From: Dictyophora rubrovolvata
Lineage: Eukaryota; Basidiomycota; Agaricomycetes; Phallales; Phallaceae
DNA: 64,000 nucleotides
NCBI GenBank assembly: GCA_029959195.1
Contig: CP114118.1
Span: forward strand, 2,692,001-2,756,000
Direction: 5' to 3'
Below are positions 34,101-47,918 of the stretch, piece after piece. The position numbers and the translations under genes were made by a program. How positions within the stretch are numbered: position 1 is the stretch's first letter; the number at the start of each line of letters is the position of its first letter. The notes under the pieces were generated by a model, which worked only from the letters and a program-made list of their open reading frames with translations, was not told the DNA's origin and ran no database searches.

Positions 34101-34536
34101 TTTTTAATGTTGGTGATAAATATTATGATAACAATTAAAAAAGACGATTTTAAAAATACATGCCCTTGATATTGTTGGATACGACGAATATTATGATTAC
34201 GCATTCATAAGGTATTCGCTATTTACACACACATACACAAAAAAAAAGAAAATTCAATTCCATGGCACAACCACCACTCTTATGCAAACCAAATTCTCTC
34301 CTGAACAACCCACCCAACCTCCGAAATCGCAAAATCCCCACTTTCCATGAACGACATCGCGGGGGGTAAAAATGCTCCACATGATCATGACAGGACGACT
34401 CCCGCTCTCCGGGGATCGAGCCAGAAGGCGTTTGGCGATCTTGAAAGATGTACCGCGCTGTATGAGGTGGTCAGATGTGAATATTGAATATTGCTGTTTG
34501 GGTGAATCCTGGTGGTACGCATGTGGTTGTTATTGG

Positions 34537-34582
34537 AGGTTGAGGTTGAGGTTGAGGTTGAGGTGGAGGTGGAGTTGGAGTT
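34537..34582 (+). repeat. (GGTTGA)n-type simple repeat
   Basis: Five to six imperfect units of ggttga/ggtgga in a row, G-rich on the plus strand. Confidence 0.8.
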
Positions 34583-34687
34583 TTGGCCTGAGGGTTATTA
34601 GGAACGATTTGTGATGGATAGGTAGGTTAAGAGTTGTCTTCAAGTTGTGAAGAAGGGGAGGAAGGCTGTCTCAATGTTCAATGGTAG

Positions 34688-34721
34688 GGTTTTAGGTTTA
34701 GGTTTAGGTTTAGGTTTAGGT
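34688..34721 (+). repeat. (GGTTTA)n telomere-like simple repeat
   Basis: Five units of ggttta directly after agggtttta. It resembles, but is not identical to, the TTAGGG telomere unit typical of fungi. It lies beside the left end of the duplication block. Confidence 0.8.
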
Positions 34722-35029
34722 ATGCTTTGAAAGTTACCAGTGCCACAGACCTTTTTCGACGAAATTTCTTCCTAGCAATCAGAATTTAAAAAATTCTGAA
34801 TTAGTGGTTCAGCTTGGGAGGTTGACGGTGCAGGGGACTTACTCTCACGTGAAACTGAAGCCGGCCCGAGAGAAAACTGTTCTGCAAATAGCAACAAACT
34901 GGAGCTACAATACATCTGGCGTTAAATTAGGGGTCGGACTAGATGTGCCAAGTACGGATCACAGTAATAAGTGTCAGGAGGAGAGGGCAAAGTGGTACCA
35001 TTAACAGAGAGTAACCGTATGCCAGTGAT

Positions 35030-35215
35030 AATTATTACAAAAAACCATCTTCATTTTATCTTTACACGACACACAATCCCTTATACACGCAATCAAAGAA
35101 TGTTTAGCCTCATTGGCATCAACGGAAGGATGGAGTATAATAAATAATCTTGGTATTACTCTCGGAGTCTCCCTCGATTTGCTGATTATCATCTGCGCTA
35201 AATGGTTCTTGAGAC
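35030..35215 (-). pseudogene. Detached fragment of the MCM6 3' end
   Basis: This 186-bp piece matches 39240-39430, covering the 3' UTR and last codons of MCM6, in the same orientation. Shared text includes ccatcttcattttatcttta against tcatcttcattttatcttta and gaaggatggag inside both. On the minus strand it still encodes LHPSVDANEA, the MCM6 C-terminus. It is not attached to any MCM gene. Confidence 0.88.
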
Positions 35216-35369
35216 TAGCTGTACAATAGCAGGCAGTAAAATAGTAGATATTGTAATCAGTAGATATTGGAAACAGACCAAACGAAAAAACATAGGTAAG
35301 TATATGCGAGCGTCTAAGCCATTAAAGAAACGAGTAGAATGAGACAGAAACTGGCAGCCTGCAGGTCTT

Positions 35370-38300
35370 TAGACAGACTGGCATCGGTTTTCTACAGGAC
35401 AAATTCTAAAAAGCCGCCAATTATTGATGATTTCAAATCAAATTATGCGCGTTACCGTTTACGGCTTGAACCCCCGACGGGCATTTGAGCCAATTGACTG
35501 CGCACTCCGCAAAGCCGAATGATATGCCTCAGTGTTAGAACTTGTACTAGCACCGAGCATGGAATTTTGTATAATTGTGATATTGTACGATGTTTGATGT
35601 ACGTTTGAATGCGCCGTTTGCAATGCTTGGGATACGCTTGTACTGTTGGAGGACGGTGAATCTCGATTTGGTGGGATTGTCTGAAGGGGCGTGGCATTAG
35701 CAGTGAATGGGAAAAGAGGTACTGGCTTTGAAGGTACAGACTTGGTTGGTAGTATCCCCATTAGACCAGATATGTTGATTCACAGGACGGGATCCCTCTT
35801 TTAGTTGTAGGTCTTGGAGTATACGACTGATTTGTTGGACTGGGGTGTCGGTGGGCTCTTCGACGGACAGTGATACCCCCAAAAGCTCAGGATTCGCGAT
35901 GAGAACTAGATCATGCGACCAATGGTGTGCATTTTCATCTTCATTCTTTTCTACTTCGTATAACCACGGCTGACTTCTTTCAATTTCCCAATTACATGCG
36001 TGGCACACAAACAGACCTGGGTAAATGAGCATACGGTCTAAACGTTTTTGATTCAAAACACGCCACCTTCGCATACGCAACAAATCCAATAAGGTCTTTC
36101 TTCGATGAATTTCTCACATACGCTACATAATATTCCTGAAGACGTTTGGATTGGATTGTGTGCATCAAGAATACTTTCAGCGGCTCTTCTCGCACGGTAT
36201 TGATCGCGCAGTGCAAAAGGTCGACGGATTTGAAGTAATGTATGAGAAGAAACGTGATTCAATTGTTCATCGTTGTCTCGGAAAGTAGTGAATTGCTTAT
36301 CAATACAGTCTCCGCAGATATCCACAGTGACAAAATAATGCCTGGCTGAACATGTAAGGCACATGTATCGAGTCGCTGAAATGTTGGGTTTTTGACAACA
36401 GTCGCAGAGGATACTGGAAAAATAATGGAGTAGTGAAATTGGCGTCAATGGAGAACACGGACCGGTGCTGTACTGTTCTCGACCTAAACACTTGAGCTAG
36501 ATGGTGATAGAAACGGAACTCCACAGCGGAAAGCTGTTTCCGTAGAGTATAAAGTTCATCACGGCTTGATTCGTTCTCGAAGTTTTGGTTTTGATTTGTG
36601 ATAAACACCGAAATAAACATGTATCTGGTATCTCGACGTTTTTCGAGGTTTGACCACGTAAAGACACGCTTAGAGACCGAGTCTATGACGGCATTCAGCG
36701 CAAATTTCCAATAGGCTCGTGGTTTGTTTTCTTTGAATTCTTCATCTGACGGACGAAAGCGGGTGTAGTCGACTGATTTTTTTCCAATTACAAACCTCCC
36801 TCGGAAACCGTCCATTTCGATTTCGGAATTCTCCTCGTCTTCATCATTGCTGCTACTGTTAGCCTGAACATTTTCTGTTGAAGCTAACAGTGGATCACCC
36901 CAATTTCCGGCGATAGCATCTAATGAGTCGTTGAATTTACCGGTATAGAACCAACCTGTCATCTTCGAGGGGTGATCGCATATGAATTGTGAGTCGTATT
37001 TCGTCCAAAACGAAATTCTGCGTCCGTTCCACTTTCCTTCTATTGTAAAAGCAGAAAACGAGTCTGTGCCTGTGCCAATGAAAGTGTTATCTTCGTTGAT
37101 ATAATCAATACGAAATTCCACAATGCCGTAACGATCATTTGAATAGAAATTGCGAAAAAAATAACCATGCCATACGTCATTTAAACCCGTCGTAGACTGT
37201 TCGTTGATGATTGAGGTTTCCAATTCCGCAGATACCTTCAGCGAAGAGTCCATATCGAATACGAGTTCATCATTACCATCCTTGTCCTCCGAGTTGTCGA
37301 TTTTCAACGTAGTCTCTTCACCGTCCAAGTCACTAATCGGAGCATCATAAAAACCGTCAGGCATGTTGTAATAACTGGTTTCAGATGCTTCAAATTCATC
37401 CTTTGAGCTTTCGATAGCAACGAAATAGTACTGGATGGTATGCGTTGACATCGGAACGAATAAGAGACACTAATACACATACCATTCCATAACAATACCT
37501 TCGTAATTCCTCATTTGATTCCAATTTCCTTAATTTATATGCTCCTATTCATGCCGTTATTTGATTTCAAATATGATACGAAAATGACTCACCTTTAAGA
37601 ACTTCGCCACGATTACAAATGACAGACCAGAGAGTTTCTAAAGACTTAAGAGGTTTATGAAACTCAGCGTCACTTAAAATTATGGTCCTTCCCCAATGGG
37701 TAAGAATGGACCGAATCTGTCGCAATATAAGATATATCAATGGAAGAGCATACTTCTCCTCATTAGTAACTACCTTGAAAAATGAATACAATTTAGCTCA
37801 CCTCTTCTAAGCGGCCACCAAAACCACTGGCAACGACTATAGAGAGCGTGTTCCAACCGTCAATGAAATAATCACAAGATTCCAATTCCTTCTCTACGTG
37901 CTCTTCTACTGTTGCAGCGTATTCTTGGAATTTATCATGCAAGTACTCCTGATGGCCTTCTGATGGGTGCATGTATATGCCAGCAACGACCCGGTCAATA
38001 TGAAGCTGCATAATATGGGAATGAAGCAGTCTAGTGTAAACACCAGTATTTCCGAGAACCAGAGAGGGGTAGATAGAAGATATGCGATAAAGTTCAATTC
38101 GAATACGAGAGGTGTATTGTCGAAGCGTTACTTCGAAGCCTATATAAGTCGAAATGTTTAATGATGCTTGAGTCTAATAATGGAAGAATTCAACGAACCG
38201 GTAGTCCAATACGCTAACCATAACGGAAGGCTGGCCGAGAATACGTTAGTGAAGCGGCGATATATTATGAAATGTCGTGAAGCTTCACCTCCAACCAGAT

Positions 38301-39030
38301 GGACGAGCAGACGTGAACTCATTTAGTTTGTGTATAGTGACAAAATTCGAGCAATCAGAGTCCAAGGCTTCGTGAAGCGGTCTGAGTTCATGATTGTTAA
38401 TACAACCTATCGCCCATTCATCCTCCTGGGGTTGGGTGAATTCTGATTCGGGTTCATTTATGTCCTCTTTGGTTACAGGGGAAAGCTGTTTGGTGTAAAA
38501 ATCGCGAATTGCAATAACTACGTCCTGAGTTTTTGCACTCCCTTTCCAGCCCTACAAAACGTTTCGTATCTCGTTTGATTTCTGGACAGCCTGAGCCGAT
38601 CTCCTTAACGAACCATTTCTTCCCACATAATGCTCATTGCCTGCTAACGATGAATTCCTTCTCTTTCATAGAAATAGTGAACACCAATGGTCACCTTGTC
38701 CAAGGGATATGACATTGCTGACTTGAATTCAAGAATGTGATTTCAAAGTGTTTTGATATAGAGGTAGAACGCTGGCATCAAATAATACCCATGGTATCTT
38801 ATATATTGGCGACGCTAGCGCTGAGTCGAGAATCCCCACCTCGTGTCAATCAAGGACAGCTTGAATTGCCAATAATAAAAATAATGGTAAACAAGTACAC
38901 GCCCAGCGAGAATTAGCGCCATTAACTGAGAAAGGATTATGTATCAAACCAGTGTCAATCTTGATCTGACCATTTCGGTGCTGCCAGGTTTCCGCGCGCT
39001 CTAGCATGGTAGTCACCCGGGGGCTTACTC
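35370..39030. repeat. Segmental duplication, copy B
   Basis: Matches copy A at 22450-26280 in the same orientation. Its left neighbour is the MCM6 fragment at 35030-35215 and its right neighbour the true MCM6 3' end from 39240, so it sits between two direct repeats of the MCM6 end. Confidence 0.85.
35697..38715 (-). CDS. EF-hand and double ZZ-type zinc finger protein, copy B
   Basis: Paralog of the gene at 22701-25980 with the same exon plan. The leader is shorter (MSYPLDK) after an in-frame loss of about 90 nt. The EF-hand loop reads DSDCSNFVTIHK, where the conserved Gly and final Glu are changed, so calcium binding is probably weakened or lost. The central domain (VWHGYFFRNF, FRIDYINEDNTFIGTGTDS, GKWNGRRISFWTKYDS) and both ZZ fingers (CDCCQKPNISATRYMCLTCS, CGDCID; CSVCEKFIEERPYWICCVC, FVCHACN) keep their zinc ligands. 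The 15/16-residue repeat is present once. The frame stays open in all large exons, so it is probably a working gene. Homology to copy A continues past the stop to about 35450. Confidence 0.72.
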
Positions 39031-39302
39031 TAGAGATACGCCGGACGTTGGTGACGTGCCGGTGCCTGCCTATGAATCTGTATATTTACAATACTTCTCA
39101 GGATTGAAAAGGAAGCATAACATTTTCACCAGCAGCGAGAGAAATCTCGACGACTGTACGACGATATCGGAAGCAACTACACAATTCCCAATCAGATTTG
39201 TACGACCAGGTTACCAAATTTTTGGGTACATCTAATTAACACATTTTACAAAATCATCTTCATTTTATCTTTACATGACACACAAATCCCTTATACACCC
39301 AA
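38716..39302. other. Intergenic between copy B and MCM6
   Basis: To about 39030 it belongs to the duplicated block. The rest is MCM6 3' flank, with the short dispersed repeat at 39041-39076 also seen at 5731-5762. Confidence 0.5.
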
Positions 39303-42466
<3,164 letters not shown>

Positions 42467-42581
42467 CGTCGCGTCGAGAGTCGCGTTAAATGATTGTAAA
42501 GATTTTTGCTGCCGCCTGTGTTACGTAATTAGCGCTGGGTGAGAAAAAAAATCTCCGCTTCGCTTTGTTTTCCTGACCAAA
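42467..42581. promoter_or_regulatory. Short divergent promoter, MCM6 and PNO1
   Basis: Only 115 bp separate the two ATGs. It contains acgcgacg/tcgcgtt-like G1/S box-type sequences (cgtcgcgtcgagagtcgcg near 42467-42487), resembling MCB-type ACGCGT sites loosely. Control by a G1/S factor is plausible for MCM6 but inferred. Confidence 0.45.
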
Positions 42582-43611
42582 ATGGTCGCAATAACAGCAA
42601 CTTCAGGACCGTCGACGATGCAATCGGAAAAGAAAAAAAACCGTCATCAGAAAAAGAAAACCTCGAAAGCAGCAAACTCCAACTCAGAACATCAAATTCA
42701 CGATGATGACAATGATTTGCTCCCAGCCGACACAACTGGATTTATAAAACCCAGTGAACCAGCCCCTAGTCCAAATACGAACGACAATGACGACGACGAC
42801 GACGACGTGATGATAGACGATTCAACAATACAAGCACCGACTTCAGTACCCGTATTTCCCCCACTGCCTGCATCTGCCCAGATGTCCACTGTCAAGGCGG
42901 AAACCCGCCGCATAGCGATACCACCTCACCGCCTTACCCCGCTGAAAAAAGATTGGATTAATATCTTTAGTCCTCTGACAGAGATGTGCGGATTACAAGT
43001 CAGAATGAATACAGTACGGAGGTGTGTTGAAATCAGAGTAGGCCCTCTTTTTGCTTGCGTGGCTGTTGAGAGAACCGACACTTTTGAAAAGACTTCAAAA
43101 CATACGAAGGAGATTGGAGCCTTACAAAGAGGTGCTGATTTTGTGAAGGCTTATGCATTGGGATTTGAAGTCAACGTTCGTCGTTTTTTCTCTCTTTGTG
43201 GTCTCAACCGCACGCTGAAGGGATTTTTATAGGATGCTTTGGCGTTGCTGCGACTAGATGATATCTACTTAGACTCATTTGAAATCAAAGACGTAAAAAC
43301 GCTGCACGGTGATCACTTGGCTCGTGCTATAGGTCGAATCGCAGGTCACGAAGGCAAAACAAAATTCACCATCGAAAACACTAGTCGGACGAGAATTATC
43401 CTTGCCGACACGTACGTTGTCTCATTTCTTGTCCGATACAAGAAGCTAAACCTACTACGTCTTCTACAGAAAAATACATATTTTAGGATCGTTCCAAAAT
43501 ATAAGAATCGCCAAGGATGCAGTAGTAGCTTTGATTCTGGGTTCACCGCCCGGCAAAGTCTACGCCAATCTGAGAACGGTCGGGGCACGGATGAAGCAAA
43601 GAGCTTTGTAA
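42582..43611 (+). CDS. PNO1: PNO1/DIM2-like KH-domain ribosome assembly factor
   Basis: A nucleolar protein required for 40S subunit assembly, which recruits Nob1 and Dim1 in yeast. The N-terminus is Lys-rich then acidic ([11 protein letters not shown]). The conserved core starts [20 protein letters not shown] and continues [15 protein letters not shown] and [16 protein letters not shown] gttcgt...tatag intron leads to [40 protein letters not shown] and [18 protein letters not shown] gtacgt...ctacag intron then joins [20 protein letters not shown] and [20 protein letters not shown] to the stop at 43611. The [10 protein letters not shown] loop is the KH RNA-binding GxxG equivalent in this family. 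Full length and intact. Confidence 0.95.
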
Positions 43612-45340
43612 AGACTTACTTATATCTCATATGACAATTAATGTTCTATATATCTTCATGCATTCGATTTTTTTAAACCGTTCTTTCAGTGTCTCGGTTT
43701 CAATGATCATCGATCATCTGGCACTTGTTACGAGTTACTGAAGAAGAGCTTATGATTGAACTCAAACACTCCGCTTCGCAAGGTATCTTGGGACTTTCAC
43801 TTCTTTTTTCTCTGATTATTACTTCTGCGTCACAATTGGTCGATCCGTTGACCGAAGAGAACGAGTAAGGAACGTGGACCCAAACGGCGGACAATCTCAA
43901 TCTCATCCATCCCCCTTAGGAATATTTTGCAGATGATGAGGTATGGTGGGCTTATCCCCACTCTGATATTCTTATTTTGCACTAATGACGATATTGAAAA
44001 AATATTTAGAGCGTGTTGAGCCGGATTGGAATGTGCAAATTGAAAGTTTGGTTTGGATCCCGGTGCCCCTCATCCTCTTACCAACATGCTCCATCTGGAG
44101 AGTCATATGCATTCCAAATCTGCTATACCCGAAGCTAATCATGTCCTCATTCACATGCCTTTTTGTGGGGCCTGAGTTGACAATACTCCATATAGCCACT
44201 ACCTCTACTAGTATCATTCTTTTGCTAATGACCAGGATCATTGCTAGGATCATTGCACCATCAGGAAAATCAGCTTCCCAAGCATTATCAAAGTTCCATA
44301 TGCACACTCGTCAGCTTCTGAGGTTTGGTAAGTCGACCGTGATCGCGGGAGTCATCTGCACATAAATTCACGAACGTTTTAGCACCTGCGTATGCATAAT
44401 GATCCGGATTTTCGCTTTCCGACGGGGTTAAACGGGGGACGATCTCGATCAGTACCAGCGCTGATGTCTTTCGTTGTCAATAAAACGTCCTTCGGGCTCT
44501 CACCTACACGGTGTAAAAGATCAATGGTGCCAATGTTCAAAACTTTCACACTTGCATGTGTGTTTGCCAGTTATTTAAAAGTCACGATTAATAACATTGA
44601 GTTTACCAGAAGGATTTTTGCGTCATTAGTTAGGTTTGCGTGACCCTGGATGGATTGAGCACTGCACTGACTACTGTTTCTTTTTGGGCTTTGTTCTCCT
44701 TAATGCGTGCTACAGGAGTGTGTACATACAGGGTTAGAAGAATACGATTTGACTGGGCTTTTCTCATCGGTACCTATTATAAAGATTATCAAATGTGCTG
44801 CGGTGGTCGCGAGGCACTCCGATGGAAGGTATGTAATGTAACCTTTGAATTTTCTAAGCCCTTGGCATCTCTAAACTTCTAGTCCTCCTAGCCAATACAT
44901 ATATATCAATTTTCGAGTCTGTAGTGAATTAGTGGGCGAGTACTCGAGCGATTTTCTCCTTATTTGTGCCTGCAGGTACACAGTGCAGATTCTCAAATTC
45001 AAATGAAAATCCATGGGTGAATTACACTGATGATGGTGATGGTGATGGTGATAGAAGCTAATAGCTCCGGATGCGCTTACTCCTTTCAAAGTATCCGATC
45101 TCTAGAGCTGCACTACACCTCCGTTTTACCACAAACGTTGCAAACAACCAATACCATGGTTATTTTTCCGATCGAGGTTTTAACCCCAATTGTACAGAGA
45201 GACTTTCTACTTACATATAAAAGAAAGACTCTTTTCGAGCTGATTCTCTCAACTTACTCTTCTCTAGAGTTCTTCAACAGCTTCACTATCTTCTCCCAGT
45301 CAATTCTTATACCAATCTCCCCCCTCTGTTCGAGTCTATC
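43612..45340. other. Unassigned stretch, possible decayed gene on the minus strand
   Basis: A minus-strand frame at 43972-44307 (about 111 codons: ISFGYSRFGMHMTLQMEH...) overlaps another open minus frame of about 84 codons running to about 43830 (SKPNFQFAHSNPAQHALNIF...). I recognise neither, and the plus strand gives a hydrophobic shadow frame. The region may hold a decayed gene. The remainder is promoter for the secreted protein downstream, with a simple repeat at 45028. Confidence 0.3.
45028..45052 (+). repeat. (GATGGT)n microsatellite
   Basis: Four units of gatggt in a row, 290 bp upstream of the secreted-protein start. Confidence 0.85.
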
Positions 45341-47621
45341 ATGCAATTCACGGTCAATACCGTATATGTCGCATTCCTCGTCGCTTCAGCTGGTTTTGTC
45401 CATGCCACTGACAACCAACCGTGCCAAGCATCTTGTTCTCACAGTGCAGGCGACAACGTGAATATGTTGGTTCACACAATTGATTTGGTAGGTTACTTTT
45501 AATCTTTCCAATTATAAATCGTCATGTATTGACCTCCTCTGTTTAGGTCGGGACACACGAGCTTATTTCAGATGTTACACCCGCAGCGGGATGGAACATT
45601 CAAGGATGTAACCCTGATTGGAATTCTGGTTCTCATACCGTTCAGATGACTTGCGAAGGCACTGCGAATCAGACTCAGAACTGTAATCACCTTTTCATCG
45701 GAGGGGCTGAAAATACCATTGTACGCTTGCCCGAGAGTGTAAGTTTCATTATAAGTTTGCGAGACGAACGAACTAATACCATTTCATTTCAGTGTGGAAA
45801 AGGACCTTTTGCAAGGGTCGTTTCTATCAATGAAACTGATGGAGTACATGCCATGGAGCTAGATTATAATTTTAAACAGATTCCTTATTCCGAGTCGTTA
45901 GTCGCTTGTTTTTATAAGTGGCATGTAATTGCCATCTAACGAATTTTGTACCAGGCGAGGAAATGTCAGCTTTGGAATAACGATAGGTAACGGGATTCCG
46001 TCGAAACCCACTACAGCCATACAACGTTCGTTCTTCTTTACATGATTTTTGTTTTCGTGTCGCAAATACTTACACTTCCGTTATTATAGCAAGATGTAAG
46101 ACGTTCTACCTTCATTGGTGGCTTTCCAAGTATAACACTTCCTTGTACTTGTAGCCACCTTCAGCGAATCAATTCCGTTCTCTTTTTCGAAGTCCATTCC
46201 CTTTTACAATAAGACCCTGAATTGTAGTTTGGGGAACGACGATTCCGCTTCACTCAGTCTTGCGATAGTGAGTGATTATAGAATTTTAACGAAAAAAAAT
46301 ATTAATTCATTATAGAATGGCTCGGGGGCTGCAAGCGGATCGGTGAATATCATGGGTGTACTTAATGTCGGTGGTTTTCATATTCGCTTTCGCATAAATT
46401 CTAATCGAACGACCAGGGACAACTTTTCCCGATACCTAAAGTCACCGATGCCTCGCTGTCAGCAAGTAATGATATTAAGCTTGATGGCAAAGTAATTACA
46501 AAACTTACGAATGCTTCATTCTAGTTATGTCGGGATCCGCGTCTCTGAGTATCGATGCGGAAATTGATCTGAAGGTGGGACTTTCATCATTGTCTATAAG
46601 GGACAAAATGTTCTCACTTAAAACCAGCTTTCACTCGCCACTCCCGAGGAGCTTGTCTTTACCGTAGGGCTTCCAGGCTTGGACATTCCTGGGTAAAAGA
46701 TGTTTTTTTTTTCAGTTTGATTGTGGCGTGCTCATCAATGTTTGCAGATTTGCTCAAATCGGACCCACATTCAATGTTTATACGAGAGCTGAGATTATCG
46801 TCGAACTCCAAGCCAGAGCAAAGCTTACCGCCGAATGGGATATCAGTAGTATTGGAGTTACTTGGCCGACCAGTGCAGCCCCACCAACACAAAATACTAC
46901 CCCTAAATCTTCCGATCGTACGTTTTTCTATCCTCTCGCCAAAACCGTCTCCTAATACCCTTTATTTAAAGCCGTTCATTTGAGTATCAGTGGCGAGGTC
47001 GATGAACTCTTTGGTGTCGAGGGACATATTTTGCCAACGGTCACTAGTTTTACCTCTCAGTACACCTTTTTTTAGTATCGCTCATACTTTCGCTATAGTT
47101 CGACTTCGGTGTTGACCTGATCGATGGCACTTTTGAAGCCGACGTAAGCTCACTCACATTATCCTTCAACCTTGATATGCTGAGTTCAGATCTGACAGGC
47201 CTCCGCTCAAGCTGATATATACCTTGACCTGATATTGGAGTTGAAAGAGGAAGCCTCCAGTAGCAAAAGGGATCACCCTCGTGACTTGGAGAAAAGAGCA
47301 GATGTTTCAGCTTGCGTCACGCTTAACGCTGGGCTCGCTTTAACAGCATCTGTGGACGGAGCCATCGGACCTCTGGTGGCCTCAGATAGTATCGGGCCAC
47401 CCCCCTTTATACTCAAATTATACGACGTGAGAATTTTCCTTGAAAAAGACAGTTTGACTAATTTTCGAATGCCTGATTGTTTTTTTCTTCTTCTGTAGCA
47501 ATGCTTCCAAATTGCAGGTAATGCTCCAAGTCGAAGACGCGACTTTGAGGCATTCGAAGTTATGAAACGTGATCTGGAATGCCCCACCAGTGCTGCCCCC
47601 CTCCTTCAAACCTTGGTTTAG
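45341..47621 (+). CDS. Secreted multi-exon protein of unknown function
   Basis: A secreted protein from a basidiomycete family without known activity. The signal peptide is MQFTVNTVYVAFLVASAGFV with cleavage near HA-TD. The mature part starts with a Cys-rich segment (CQASCSHSAGDNVN), then ISDVTPAAGWNIQGCNPDWN, CNHLFIGGAENTIVRLPE and CGKGPFARVVSINE. After several small exons come GSGAASGSVNIMGVLNVGGF, SLSIDAEIDL, LVFTVGLPGLDIPG, FAQIGPTFNVYTRAEIIVEL, LSISGEVDELFGVEGHILPT and VDLIDGTFEADASAQADIYL. These are repeated beta-strand segments with alternating hydrophobic residues. The end is CVTLNAGLALTASVDGAIGP and CFQIAGNAP... to the stop at 47621. About ten introns; some edges between 45,950 and 46,560 are uncertain. 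A cell-wall or surface role is a guess. Confidence 0.68.
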
Positions 47622-47918
47622 AATGCGGAGGAATAGAGCTATGTATAATTTAGTGTTTTTTTGGCGGAATCGATTACCGATATATATATTTCACGACTGG
47701 TCTCATTTTTTGTAACAGGTCTCGAATGTAATTTATGACCTTTGTATAGCAGTATCTATTATAAATATAAATCTCATCTCATTTAACATTCACTATCACT
47801 GGAAGGCTCTTATTCTTAATCAATCAATGATACACGTTCGAGAACAATCAAGCATCATGCGTCCAAGGCTTTCCGCTTGTCGGCCCTCGCCTAAATTACT
47901 TTGAAGTGTCCTAGAGCA

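Larger units (their letters stand above)
34101..35029. other. Intergenic with two G-rich simple repeats
   Basis: No gene is supported. It contains the two simple repeats listed separately and a small open frame at 34804-35004 with no family signal. Confidence 0.4.

Noticed and set aside
34688-34721. True interstitial telomere
   Set aside because: The unit is GGTTTA, not the TTAGGG usual in fungi, and only five units occur.
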